In this document: positions 1-9,770 of the stretch, piece after piece
Numbering within the stretch: the first letter of the stretch is position 1
Layout of the letters: every line of letters starts with the position of its first letter
Source of the DNA: Funneliformis mosseae
Lineage: Eukaryota > Glomeromycota > Glomeromycetes > Glomerales > Glomeraceae
Direction: 5' to 3'
NCBI GenBank assembly: GCA_910592005.1
Contig: CAJVPP010000993.1
Location: 1 to 23,721, forward strand
Length of the DNA: 23,721 nucleotides
Notes under the pieces: model-generated
The model's database searches: none
Seen by the model: the letters and a program-made list of their open reading frames with translations, nothing else
Told to the model about the DNA's origin: nothing
Translations under genes and position numbers: made by a program

Positions 1-85
1 TAATTTATTTTAGTTTTATAAATTTATTTTTGTAATTAAATATTAATTTAAATTTATTAAATTTAATATGTTGTATAAAAGTTTT

Positions 86-600
86 CACTTACCATGCCGA
101 ACCCTGCACAAATCTAAGACTACCGCTAAAAAAAAGGAAAAGGAACATTAGTAAAGTTCCTAAAACAAAAACAAATAAAAATAAAAATAAATTACTAATC
201 ATTTAAACGAAAGCTGAATTCTCCACCTTGTCAAAATTCAAGACCACCACTAAGGAAAAAAAAAGAAAAGGAGCATTAACAAAGTTCTTTAAACAAAAAA
301 AATAAAATAAAATAAAAATAAATCACTTACCATTAAACGAAAGCTGAACCCTTCACTTTGTCAAAATTCAAGACCACTGCTAAAGAAAAAAAAAAGGAAT
401 ATTAATAATGTTCCTAAAACAAAAAAATAAATAAAAAACAAGTTCACTTACCATTTAAACAAAAGCCGAACCCTCCTTCACCTTGTCAAAAACCAACACT
501 GCTAAAAAAAAAGAAAAGGAATATTAATAAGTTCCTAAAAAAAAAATAAATAAAATAAAAAAAATCACTCACCATTAAACGAAAGCCGAATCCTCCACCT
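86..600 (-). repeat. Tandem array 1: ~120 bp units each resembling a mini-exon plus an intron (minus strand)
   Basis: About five direct repeats. Read on the minus strand, each unit has a ~49 nt exon-like block, then a GTAAGTG or GTGAGTG donor (plus-strand positions 86-92, 324-330, 445-451, 566-572), a T-rich stretch, a TTAAT/CTAAT branch-site-like motif inside a GGAAC..GTTCC hairpin, a poly-T tract and TTTAG. The exon-like blocks are about 93-125 (short), 201-249, 331-379, 452-501 and 573 upward. The unit near 194-200 has a mutated donor. Donor spacing is 121 bp, or twice 119 bp across the mutated unit. In the only open frame the block reads roughly FDKVxGSAFV and then meets a stop (TAA) shared by most units. 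They may therefore be alternative last exons, non-coding exons, or simple repeat expansion of one exon/intron pair. Confidence 0.75.
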
Positions 601-880
601 TCCTAAAATCCATTTTAACGAAAGTATTAATCGGCAAATTCAGCAACAATTTTTCCAGCTGTTTCCCCTTTTCTATTGCAAAGAATATTGCTTGTATTCT
701 TTATTTTGACAATGATCGACATTTGCAATTTATGAGTCGATCGCGCATTTTATTTTTAGTATCACCTTACCTCCTTTGTTTATTTCACAAAACTGATTTA
801 TCTCAAAAACTACTATAAGGTAGTTTCCCTCCCTTTTTATTGCAAAGGGCCCATATAATAATATGCAGCATTTTTATTAT
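601..880 (-). other. Possible upstream exons of the array-1 transcript
   Basis: Base composition is more balanced here than further right. On the minus strand a donor-like GTAAGGT lies at 764-770, following the exon-like end CAAAGGAG. A motif reading TTTGCAATARAAAGG..GGGAAAC on the minus strand occurs twice, at about 661-683 and 824-848. Upstream on that strand of array 1, this could be the 5' part of the same transcript. I could not trace a convincing protein frame, so this is only a suggestion from splice-like signals and position. Confidence 0.3.
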
Positions 881-2880
881 ACATTATATTCTTTCAGAAT
901 AAAATTTCTTTCAACTAAATAAGGGTTATTTTACTTTTGTCTTTCATTAAAGATTTTTCTCATAAATGCACTATATATTATTTAAAATTTTATATAATTA
1001 ATATTTAAAATTATTTCTTAAAAATTTGTAATTAATAATATTTCAAGTTATAGCTAATTATAACTTATATTTTAAATTGCAACATTTTTTAAATTATAAT
1101 ACATGTTATAATTATTAAAGAATTTATATAATGTTGCAATATAATGTTGCAATGTTAAATATTGCAATATTTTAATTATAGTATTTATTTTTAGTGTTGA
1201 ATAATTAATAAAGTGAGTTAAATTAAATATATTAAAAATAATTAAAATTTAATGTGACAGATCTATAAAAATTAAATTAATCTATATAGTGATTTATCTT
1301 TAAATATTTCTTTTATGAAATTTTATTTACCTATTATATTACATATATTTATAATTTAATTAAAATAAGATTTTTAAATATTAGAATACAAGCAAAAAAA
1401 CTTTTATTTTGAAAATCTCATGTAAACATTTGGGATTTTTGTAAAAGAAAAAAAAGAAATAGCTAAAAAAATAAAAAATAAGTTAATGATAAATCTGAAT
1501 ATATTTTGATCTAAAATCTCCCTTTCTATTATAAAAGGTTCTATTTAATAAATTATTTTAAAAAAGAAAAGTATATATATGAATTATATTAAGGTTATTT
1601 TTTTTATTGCATTATATATATTTTTATTTGTTAATAACATTACATTTAAATAAAACAATAAATTTTTATGAAAATGAATATTCAATTCTAATAATTGAAA
1701 TTGGAATGGTATGCTAACAAAACTGATAAAAATATAAAAATTTGTAAGATGAAAAAGTTAATAATAAATGAAATCAATCGTTTATTGTATTAGATTTAAA
1801 TTTTTATTAAAACTATTTAATCAATCATCTTATTGATAGAAAAAAATTTCTTTAAAAAGTTTTATATTTATTTTGTTATATTTATTAAAATTAGAATAAT
1901 ATGATTTTTTACTGAATTCAGTATAAATTATATATGTATTTTATATATTTTTAAAATTAATTATACTTTGTGTAATTTAATTATAAATTTTTGTAACAAA
2001 TAAAATAGAATGAATAAATATTAGAATATGCTAATACAAATACTATAAAATTTTTTACAAGAAAGTTTTCTGAATATTTACATCATTTAGTTTTATCAAA
2101 GAATAAAGAATTTTCTTTAAATAAATTATTATCTTATAAAAATATATAATTCTATTTTAATGAATAAGTATATTAATAATGAAGCATAATGTTAAAAATT
2201 ATTAATTTTTTATTCTGCAATTATATAAATAAAATTTATAATTTTTATTTATTTACAGATAATAATTACAAGTTTAATAGTAAACATGAATTATATCAGT
2301 TTAAGTTTATTTATCATTTTCATTTCAATATAAATCCAATTGCTAAAGATTTGTTTTATTTAAATTATTAATCTTGTAGATTCATTTTTTATGATCTCTA
2401 AAAAAAAAAATATTTATGTATAGTTAAAAAAACCTAATTTCAGAACATAAAACTCATCAAAATAGAAGTATTTTTCTTTAATAAGTTTATAGAGATCAAC
2501 ATCAAAGATGTTATTTAAAATCAGATCCACTAAATCAATTTAAGCACTACCTAATATTAAACATATACAGTAAGTTTCAATTAAAGAAATTAGAAATTTT
2601 TAAAAAATTGCATCTAATAAATTTCTTATTTGTATTATGCTACATTACAAAATAAATGTTTCTGCATTTCTGTTATTAAAAATTTCACAAAAATGAATAA
2701 TAATAATCTTAAAAAAAAAAAGATTTTTCATAATTTTTTTATTGCCTTCTTTTTTAAATATAAAGAATGAATGAAATAATTCTAAAAAGCACTAAACATT
2801 CAACTTATTTATGATTTTAGAATTTTCCAATTTATTTATAATATTATTATGATTCCATTTATATAAATACAAAAAAAAAA
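881..2880. other. AT-rich intergenic stretch without a supported gene
   Basis: Almost pure A/T with homopolymer runs. Short local repeats such as ATAATGTTGCAAT occur around 1128-1172. The longest open frame (2189-2371, 60 codons) has the Asn/Tyr/Phe/Ile/Lys composition expected from random AT-rich DNA, and I found no motif or splice context for it. No element ends were recognised. Confidence 0.6.
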
Positions 2881-2900
2881 AAAAAAAATGCATTACAGAA

Positions 2901-2916
2901 GTGTAAAATTTTACAC
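2901..2916. repeat. Perfect 16 bp palindrome upstream of the amine oxidase relic
   Basis: GTGTAAAATTTTACAC is a perfect inverted repeat, about 300 bp before the predicted start codon at 3224. It sits where the pure A/T sequence changes to more balanced sequence, so it could be a protein-binding site in the old promoter. Chance occurrence in AT-rich DNA cannot be excluded. Confidence 0.35.
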
Positions 2917-3157
2917 GATTTACATTTTGTACAACGGTCCTGGTATTCAAATTTAGGCCATGATCGACAAAATTCTATTGTATTCCCAAATGTGGTTTAT
3001 ATCCAAGGAAAAACTATCAGCTGTTTGTGAAAATTTAATAATCAGACGAAGCATCTGCTCCTTGATTAGGAAATTCTAATTAAATTAGGAAAAAAATTAA
3101 AGGATCAATGAAGCAGAGTTAAATACACATCGCATCATCCTCAGTAAAAAAAAAAGG

Positions 3158-3167
3158 TATAAAATAG
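3158..3167 (+). promoter_or_regulatory. TATA box of the amine oxidase relic
   Basis: TATAAAATAG lies 57 bp before the predicted ATG at 3224, with a pyrimidine-rich tract (TCTCACCCTTCAC) between them. Spacing and sequence fit a classical fungal core promoter. Its survival suggests the downstream gene decayed recently or may still be transcribed. Confidence 0.6.
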
Positions 3168-3223
3168 AAACCTTACCAACTCTCACCCTTCACATTTTGA
3201 CTTTCCAACGGATTAAAATCTCA

Positions 3224-4400
3224 ATGTTATCAAAATTTCATTTCATTTTCATTATCACGGTAGTTCTTATTTCGACACTTGCTATAATCGCTCAAAGTAA
3301 AGATCTATAATATTAGTTTTAAAATTTTGTCCCATGATGACTTGTTTAAATTGACTATTCTTCGTTTAACATCAATTATCTATCTTTATCATGAGTATAA
3401 ATTTCTTTCTTTTTTTTAATTCATTGAAAAGATTCTTTATGTTGCTCACGTATTCCTATTCATAGGAGAGCACAGGAGAAAAGAGCTACTCCTCAACCCG
3501 GAAAAGGACTCCAGAACAGATTTTTAATGAAAGATATAATGCCCTTGTGAAGTTTATTCGTACTATGAACTCGTTAAAAGGTTAGTGACTTACATGATAT
3601 GTGAATCAATGAAACTGGGTTTATACTAACTAAGATCGGTACCTTTTTCAAGACTTAATGACGAAATACAGATTTATTTCCTCGAGATGCTCCAACCGAG
3701 AATCCAAGTAAAGTATCACCCCAGCCTATTACTTCAATATTGTTTTGATTCATATTAATGTAAGTAATAATTACTGACATGCTTTCTTACTTTAGAATAT
3801 GCATCATCGGCGCCGGAATGGCTGGTATACATATTTGGATAAATCATTTCACTTGTACACACATGCCATCATTAACCTTGTGCATCTATTCATCAGGTCT
3901 ATTCTCGGCTCTTCTCTTGAAAAAGGCAGGAATCAAAGATATGATCATTCTTGAATACCAAGGACGTGTTGGTGGACGTGTTCATACACTACTTTACCGA
4001 TGATCCTGATGATGAAAGACTACTGTATGGGAACTTGGTGCTATGAGTTTGCCTTATATTGAAGGTCGTCCAGATCTTTCCATCCATCAGATAGTTTTCG
4101 ATAGATTGAATCATAAGTTCTGTCGATAATAGTCCCCATAAATTAACATTGTACCAAGCCTCATGATGTTCTAATGAGAATGCACTTGGAATACGTTCGT
4201 ATTGTCGTATTCTGTAAATAAAGTACACGATAAAATTCGCATGTTATTCATACTTTTTATGCTGTTTAAATCCAGTATTCAGTACTATACTTACAAACTA
4301 TATACCGAATATGTAAGCGTTTCAATTTCAAAGCTGGAACTACCAAAGTCAGCAACTGATTTCCCCCGTACTAGTCTGAACAAAACAAGTTAATCATGAC
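3224..4400 (+). pseudogene. Decayed secreted flavin amine oxidase (L-amino-acid-oxidase-like)
   Basis: Exon 1 (3224-3296) encodes a signal peptide: MLSK, then a hydrophobic run ending TLAIIAQ. Exon 2 (3466-3580) reads TPEQIFNERYNALVKF. Exon 3 is 3672-3707. Exon 4 (3796-3824) carries the FAD-binding Rossmann motif IIGAGMA, and a clean 72 nt intron (3825-3896) joins it to GLFSALLLKKAGIK in exon 5. Exon 5 continues with GRVGGRVHT, the amine oxidase motif after the first beta-alpha-beta unit, and then YFTDDPDDERLL, WELGAMSLPYIEGRP and SIHQIVFD, each in a different frame. ELGAM..P is typical of L-amino acid oxidases. A later scrap reads FKAGTTKVSN (about 4329-4358). There are frameshifts near 3990 and 4030, phase mismatches around exons 2 and 4, and stops after 4115. 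The substrate-binding and C-terminal FAD regions are missing. Flavin amine oxidase is secure; the LAAO subfamily is likely. Confidence 0.8.
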
Positions 4401-4905
4401 ATATAATACATTTACAGCATATTTTTCAACCAACTTGTCATAATATATTGTGAGATGCTTGTAAAATTCGGTATTTAATTCTGGATCTTCCTTAACATTT
4501 GTTGAGCCCATTTCTTCTAATTCAGCGGGAAAAAAACATTACTTGATTATTGGATCCTCAACATCAATCGTAAAAGAATGTATCAAACTATTGTCATTAA
4601 GTATGTTAGATCAGGAGGCAATTTTAAGAAGTAATTCTAAGATTAAATCATTAAACTTACTGTTCAGACGTAAAATTGAAATGCCGGATGCGCTCCATTT
4701 TCTGAAAAGTATTCAAAGTCACATGAACAATCAATACACATCCAACCATCAAACAAACGAATAAAAAAAAGAAAGAAAATTCATCTGTAAAAAAATTAAA
4801 GAAGGATCATTTAATTTACAGTTTCTTTTAAATTTAATAAAACCACAAAGAATTTTACCTTGTTGATTTCTTTCCAGGAGGACACGATCTTGCTCGAGAT
4901 GACAT
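4371..4905 (-). pseudogene. Decayed spliced gene of unknown function, two in-frame stops
   Basis: From an acceptor (CTTTTCAG at 4702-4709) one frame runs from 4701 to a TAG at 4373-4371. It reads NSKFNDLILELLLKIAS, stop, SNILNDNSLIHSFTIDVEDP, a second stop near 4540, and then ELEEMGSTNVKEDPELN and YKHLTIYYDKLVEKYAV. The composition is clearly protein-like and no indel is needed. Both stops (TGA, TAA) could come from CGA and CAA by one C-to-T change each. A possible first exon (4859-4905) begins MSSRARSCPPGKKSTR and joins in phase across a 157 nt intron. That exon, however, overlaps the coiled-coil frame described next, so the start is uncertain. The last residues may be intron read-through, because GCT|GTAAATG looks like a donor. 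I do not recognise the family. The 3' end converges on the amine oxidase relic. Confidence 0.55.
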
Positions 4906-5560
4906 GTTTCAAGGCTTTGATATCATTTTTTTAATTTATCATTAATTTATTTGATTCATCAATTTCATGATATAGAAAGACACATTTCTCGCGAAGTCTT
5001 TTAAATTCACTTTGTAAAGTTTCAATTTCTAATTCAAATTCCGAATCTTTACATTGTAATCTACGATGATCTAAATCTAATTTTTCAAAAGAATCTTTTA
5101 TATCAATATCATGTATTGAATTGTTCATTAAGTTGTTTCAATTCTTATTAATAAATTATTCTCCTCTTCAATTTCTTTCAATTTTTTAGATAAGTGTTGC
5201 TTATCTACTTCTAATAAATTATTATTTTGTTGTATTTGAACATTTTGTTGTTGCAACTCATTGTATTTTTTTATATATCCATTATTATTTTCTTTTATGA
5301 AAAGATTTCCTTTTTAATTGTGATTCTGAATCGGCTATACCTCTCTATCTGCTCTAATAAAATTTCCTTTTGTGATATTAAATCTTGGGCAGATTTTATC
5401 GTTGCTGTAGTGCACGAATCTTTGATTTTAAAGATTCCGTTAAAGAATTTAACCCTTCCCTTTCTAGCTCAGATTCATAATAACGAGAATTTATGTTTTA
5501 TCTCAATCAGATTATTACTCTTGTTATCGCCATCATTATTTGTTGTAGTTATTGCTGGAA
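4859..5560 (-). pseudogene. Frameshifted coiled-coil protein gene
   Basis: Minus-strand fragments from 5560 downward form one Gln/Lys/Glu/Leu-rich helical protein spread over several frames: SLTESLKSKIRALQQR, SAQDLISQKEILLEQIERY, LQQQNVQIQQNNNLLEVD, KKLKEIEEENNLL, then a 65-codon open stretch (5128-4931) containing SFEKLDLDHRRLQCKDSEF and LQSEFKRLREKC. At least five one-base shifts separate the pieces. Heptad-like spacing of Leu/Ile predicts a long coiled coil. After a TAA at 4931 the same frame continues as KALKHVISSKIVSSWKEINK to a donor (GTAAAA, 4853-4858), so the gene may share its last exon region with the neighbour at 4371-4905. No enzymatic motif is visible; a structural or scaffold role is only a guess. 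The apparent plus-strand frame at 5227-5568 is its shadow. Confidence 0.6.
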
Positions 5561-5595
5561 GTGGGTGAAGGATGTTCCATAGTAATCAGATTTCA

Positions 5596-6406
5596 TTAAT
5601 CGATAAAACAATAACAAAAACAAAGGGGGGACTCGTATAGAACATCTATTACGCGTCGAAGCTTCCATTTTAACTTTCTGGTTATATTTTCACCAAAAGA
5701 TTTTCCGTAAATATTGATATCTATATCCTTGAAAATATGATGGTTATCAGCTTCCGTTTTATCCAAACAAATCCTTTTCGACTTTCGTCCTTCATTATAG
5801 TCTATGTCCTGTCTTTTTCTTAAAAAATAGGATTCCTAAATGACAAATTAATTTAGTTTGAAATTAATGAGTTTTGCACAGATTTGAAAAACACGAACAA
5901 AAACATTTACCTTTTCCTGTAAATTTGATTGCTTCTTCCCAGATTTCTATAACATGTAAAGAAGGATGTGTGAGAAAGATCCTTAACATAAGGAAAGGTA
6001 TATAGCCGATTCCTTTTCCACAATCATTAGACCTTTAATAGTAAGCTGTGCACGTTGCAGAGGTGAAAACATTCACAGTCTGAACGCTCTTCTTCCCACA
6101 GGATCACGTCCCAAGGCGTATCACACTCACTACGCTCGTTAAATATTTTATGTAAAAAGTACTAACCTTTAATTCGCGCTTTAACGCCAACACTTTCTGA
6201 ACTATTTTTGTTTTAGGTCCTATGTTATTTACCAACACTTTTAGCTCACAACCTAAGGATTTATATGACTTCCACTCCAACGCATCGGGACATTCTTCTT
6301 TGAAGAAAAATTATTCCCACGTGACTAAAGACCATTCCATATAAGGTCTTTCCCAATAAGAATATCGAAGTTTTCGCGAGACTTCCTCCGGTGACATAGG
6401 TAACAT
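5596..6406 (-). pseudogene. Three-exon hypothetical protein gene (171 codons) with one premature stop
   Basis: The exons are 6406-6167 (80 codons), 5946-5911 (a 12-codon micro-exon) and 5835-5596 (79 codons plus TAA). All junctions are phase 0, with donors GTTAGT and GTAAAT and acceptors TTATAG and CATTTAG. The protein begins MLPMSPEEVSRKLRYSYWER and continues through CPDALEWKSYKSLGCELKVL, KSGKKQSNLQEK and ESYFLRKRQDIDYNEGRKSK. It is basic, with no transmembrane segment from this start. A start at 6496 would add a hydrophobic leader (MGILIFCYFVSLPF). The only defect is a TAA at codon 32 (6313-6311), between LVTWE and FFFKEE. The gene may be barely dead, a polymorphic null, or affected by a base error. 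Family not recognised. Codon use is much more balanced than in the transposon relics. Confidence 0.65.
6010..6145. other. GC-rich block inside intron 1 of the 5596-6406 gene
   Basis: Within the unusually long 220 nt intron (5947-6166), this block is far richer in G/C than its surroundings and is free of stops over long stretches on both strands. On the minus strand one frame reads RSECDTPWDVILWEEERSDC and can be spliced in phase 0 after AACGAG. On the plus strand another reads HSLNALLPTGSRPKAYHTHY. It contains a small hairpin (GTGAAAACATTCAC). It could be an extra exon, or a short high-copy repeat inserted into the intron. I cannot decide from one copy. Confidence 0.4.
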
Positions 6407-6629
6407 AGAAAAAGGTAAAGAAACAAAGTAACAAAATATGAGAATACCCATTAAGCTAAATGACTTTATAGACAAGTACAAAATATAAATGTGCAAATAT
6501 ATTTAAAGACGCGACGCGTTTTCAATCCCCAATATTTCAGTCAGGATTATGTCGATCGATTTATGGTATAAAAATATAAAAATGCCGATCAGAAGATTCT
6601 AGACGTTTTGAAAATTAATTAATTATTTA

Positions 6630-7180
6630 AAAAATATTACCTTTTTTATGGATACCGAAATTCTGGTGAGTTTTATGGAAAGGGAACGGATTCGTTAATG
6701 AATTTATTTTTTTTTAATTAACAAATACTTTAACATTTATGACGGATCAGAATTGAAGGTAAGAGAAAATTGTTAAACTTTTTTTTAAATAAAAATGAAA
6801 ATAAAAACATTATTTTACCTCTTTTGTATCTTTTGTAAATATCAGAATCTTTTTAAATCAGAAGTGACATTTACTTACTTTTCTTTAAGATAAATCAAAA
6901 ATTAATTAATTTAAATCAACCTTAGATAGTATCAATAGATCAGAGATAAGTTTATGGAAAGTGAATGTTTCTGTTAATGATTTTTTTTTAAAATTAAACA
7001 AAGATACTAAATTTACTTATTTTTTTTAGAATGAATTAAAATTTATCAATTTCAATTAGTCTTGAATAAAAGTTCTATGTATAAAAAGTAAATAAAAAAG
7101 AAAATCAATATTTTTTTTTTTTAAAAAATAAATAATAGTATTTACTTATACTATATAGAATAGATCAAATTCTTTAATCA
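6630..7180 (-). repeat. Diverged tandem units with minus-strand donor-like motifs
   Basis: Three related segments share ATTTACTTA..TTAGAATRRATYAAA-like sequence at about 6869, 7011 and 7140, spaced roughly 142 and 129 bp. A second shared motif, GTTTATGGAAAGNGAA followed by GTTAATGA, occurs near 6670 and 6950. On the minus strand the shared motif gives GTAAGTAAAT, a good donor. This resembles arrays 1 and 2 but is older and much less regular. No coding frame was found. Confidence 0.4.
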
Positions 7181-7200
7181 ATCCTTAATATTAGAAGTGA

Positions 7201-7295
7201 ATTCTGCAAATATATCATTTTTTTTTGATTCATCAAATTGTGTAATGGAATACATTACCTTTTTTGATTCAAGGAGTTTGATCATGAGATAATTT
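7201..7295 (-). repeat. Dispersed repeat, inverted copy A
   Basis: The reverse complement of this stretch matches the plus strand at 17409-17520. Shared blocks include TGATCAAACTC, TGAATCAAAAAA, ACAATTTGATGA and AATGATATATTTGCA in the same order. The homology stops on both sides. On the minus strand it contains GAATCAAAAAAG|GTAATG, a possible exon end and donor. Confidence 0.6.
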
Positions 7296-7919
7296 GATAA
7301 ATTTATTTTACAAAAAAATATCACATGAGCATTGAAAATTGTTCCAAACATAAGATTTGTGAAATTTATTTTTTAATAAGAGATCAGCATGATCAACTGA
7401 TGTGAAAAAAAACATATTTTTTCATATAAAAATTTGAAAAAAAGTAAAAAAAGCGTAACTTTGTTTCATTTTTTACAAAATTAACTATACCTGAACTATT
7501 AAGAAAAAATATACCCTTAAGTTATTTTATAAAATAAATAGTATAATAAATATTATAGCAGTCAAAACCTTTAAAACAATTAACTGTCAGAATATTATTT
7601 AATACTATCTTTATAGATATTTTCATTTGTATTCTATTATAAATTTTTTTATTTAAACTAGCCAATATTTTTTTTGTTCCAGTACCCACACCACAAATAA
7701 GATAGTACTAAGTAAATTAGGATGAATATGATGATCATTTTGAGGTAGTCATTAATTATTTATTAATTAAATAAATATAAATAGTTTTTGATGAGTATAA
7801 AGTGTATTATAGTAATAATTATATTAGATTAATTTATTTTGTTGTTTGTAATTTTTATAATTATTAATTAATTATGGTTCAATTATAAGTTAAATTTTAT
7901 TTAAAAGTAACATTTTTAA

Positions 7920-8990
7920 TTAAAAAATTATATGTGATCTAGTTTGAGAAATATTTTCTAATCTTTGATATTATAGAATCATATCTTGATCAGTTTTAAA
8001 GGCTAATACATTAAGATGAGATATTTCTATATCATTTTAGAAGAAATATCTGCTAAGTGCAATATACGTTTGACCTAAAGAAAAGATATTTCTAATTAAG
8101 GCAATGCATATTTTTGGTAGGGTTAGTCCTTGAGTTTTTATAAACAATAAGTATGAAGCAATTTATAAGAAAAATTATGTATGATAGCAATTATATCCAT
8201 AAGTTTTAAAATAATGATTTTGTTTATAATATCTATATTAATAATTGATCCTTTTCAGAGAAAGCAACTCGTATGCATTCATCTAAAGGGTTTGTATCAA
8301 TAATTACACTTATTGTATCATTGCATATATTATGATCCATAAAAGAATTATTGAGAAACATAATACATACAGCTAGTTGTAAGTAAATGGACGGTGATAG
8401 GTTTATTTTTTGTTTAAACATTTGATTTGATTATAAGGGAATCTATTATTCAGCATTTACAAAATCTATTACTTGTAAAATTAAGAATTTATCTTCTTGA
8501 ATAGGAAGAAAATTACATATTATTCTATTAATTAAATCAGCATTTACTTTAAAACTTATAATATGAATAGTGTTTAGTAATATATTAAGTAATACTTGAG
8601 TTAAAAATTATGAGTGATATTGTTGAAATTTAATTTATATTTCCTGTGAATTATTATTCATATGTATCTCTTCTAATATGTAATAAAATTCTTTATTACT
8701 ATTTTGACATTGTAAGGTTTTTAAGAATAATAGATAGAATAGTTTTTATACTGAAATGTAAAATACAGATTAACCAGTGACCAGAGATAATTAAACAAAA
8801 TTTTTTATAGTTATAATATTTATTCTGCTAAATGTTAAAGTATTATTATAAAGGTTAGCAAATATATTTAAAATAAAATCAAGAAGATCTGCAGAAATAA
8901 TAGAGATTTCTTCAATAATTATAGTTTCTACTTTTGTCAACGATTATCTTAGTTCATTATCTATATAAGTATGAGTATAAAAACTTTTTT
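7920..8990 (-). other. C-terminal Pif1-like helicase portion of the Helitron relic
   Basis: Contains, in order on the minus strand, KVETIIIEEISIISADLLDF (DEAD-like motif II, here E-E), NIFANLYNNTLTFSGIN, a 62-codon stretch open from 8421 to 8233 (SPSIYLQLAVCIMFLNNSFM through DECIRVAFSEKDQLLI), KTQGLTLP, GQTYIALSRY and NDIEISHLNVLAFKTDQDM. KTQG and the LSR near the C-terminus are the Pif1/RecD signature (motifs V and VI). In a functional copy this domain unwinds DNA during transposition. Confidence 0.85.
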
Positions 8991-9428
8991 ATGTAAAAGT
9001 GATTTGTTATTTTGAATAAATAGTTATACTTAAGAAATGGAAAAGTTTAGATCTAGGACTTTAGGATTTAATCTTTGATTTCATTCTTGGTAAGACCTGG
9101 TCTTAATTTTTGGGATTTTATTTAGACAATCCAATTTGATCTTTATATAAAATTTTAATAAATAATATAAATTAAATTTTAATTTTACAGATATTTGCAT
9201 ATTACAATTTAATTATAATTACATGAAATATGTAAATCGATTAGATTTTAATTAAATATTACATATCACATCTTTTTATTATCAAATTTCATGTTTTATA
9301 TTATAAAATTTTTCAGCAAAAATATCTTATTTGAACTATGATTTTGAAGATTTGAATGATATATAACAATGAATTTAACAATATAAAAATAATTAGCAAT
9401 TTAATTTTGTAATATATTAATTATAATA

Positions 9429-9505
9429 AAATTATTAATAATAATTAAATTATTAATAATAATTAAATTATTAATAATAATTAAATTATTAATAATAATT
9501 AAATT
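9429..9505. repeat. 18 bp tandem repeat, four copies
   Basis: The unit AAATTATTAATAATAATT is repeated four times without change, plus a partial copy. The unit is itself nearly palindromic. The lack of divergence beside heavily mutated sequence points to recent slippage expansion. Confidence 0.85.
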
Positions 9506-9624
9506 ATAAATAATTAATTAAGATATTTGAGTATAATACACATTTATGAATTTTAAAGAGTACTATACTATAAGAAATACTTTGTTTAAGAGAATATATA
9601 ATAAATTTTTAATAATTCAGTAAT

Positions 9625-9770
9625 ATTGAATATAAAGATGGTCATCACAATTAAAAAAAATAGCACAATTAAATTGCAACTTGTGGCACAATTAAATTTC
9701 CTTATGGCGCAATTAAGTTGCAACTCAATTAAAATTTGAAAATAATTATAGGGACCATCTTTAATTGAAT
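9625..9770. mobile_element. MITE-like element, 146 bp, with ~19 bp terminal inverted repeats
   Basis: The left end ATTGAATATAAAGATGGTC matches the reverse complement of the right end, ATTCAATTAAAGATGGTC. Inside are three ~22 bp subrepeats of the type GCACAATTAAATTGCAACTT. No coding capacity; the minus-strand open frame across it (9780-9586) is a by-product. No clear target-site duplication was identified. Confidence 0.6.

Noticed and set aside
2189..2371. 60-codon open frame in AT-rich DNA
   Set aside because: Composition is what random A/T sequence gives (Asn, Tyr, Phe, Ile, Lys). No motif, splice context or neighbouring signal.
3989..4228. 79-codon minus-strand open frame
   Set aside because: It is antisense to the amine oxidase relic, where the plus strand carries recognisable motifs.
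4202..4393. 63-codon plus-strand open frame
   Set aside because: It mixes pieces of the decayed amine oxidase in the wrong frame; the recognisable scrap (FKAGTTKVSN) lies in another frame.
4517..4542. 26 nt intron with GT..AG ends in the 4371-4905 gene
   Set aside because: Too short for a normal spliceosomal intron, and removing it breaks the frame; reading through with one stop keeps both sides in phase.
4543..4764. 73-codon plus-strand open frame
   Set aside because: It is antisense to the minus-strand gene at 4371-4905, whose frame gives the more protein-like sequence and fits splice sites.
5227..5568. 113-codon plus-strand open frame, hydrophobic (membrane-protein-like)
   Set aside because: It is the complement of a Gln/Lys/Asn-rich coiled-coil gene; complements of such codons yield Leu/Phe/Ile-rich strings.
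7680..7720. AGTAC..GTACT stem as the Helitron 3' hairpin
   Set aside because: Only a 5 bp stem with a long loop, and no clear CTRR end at the required spacing on the minus strand.
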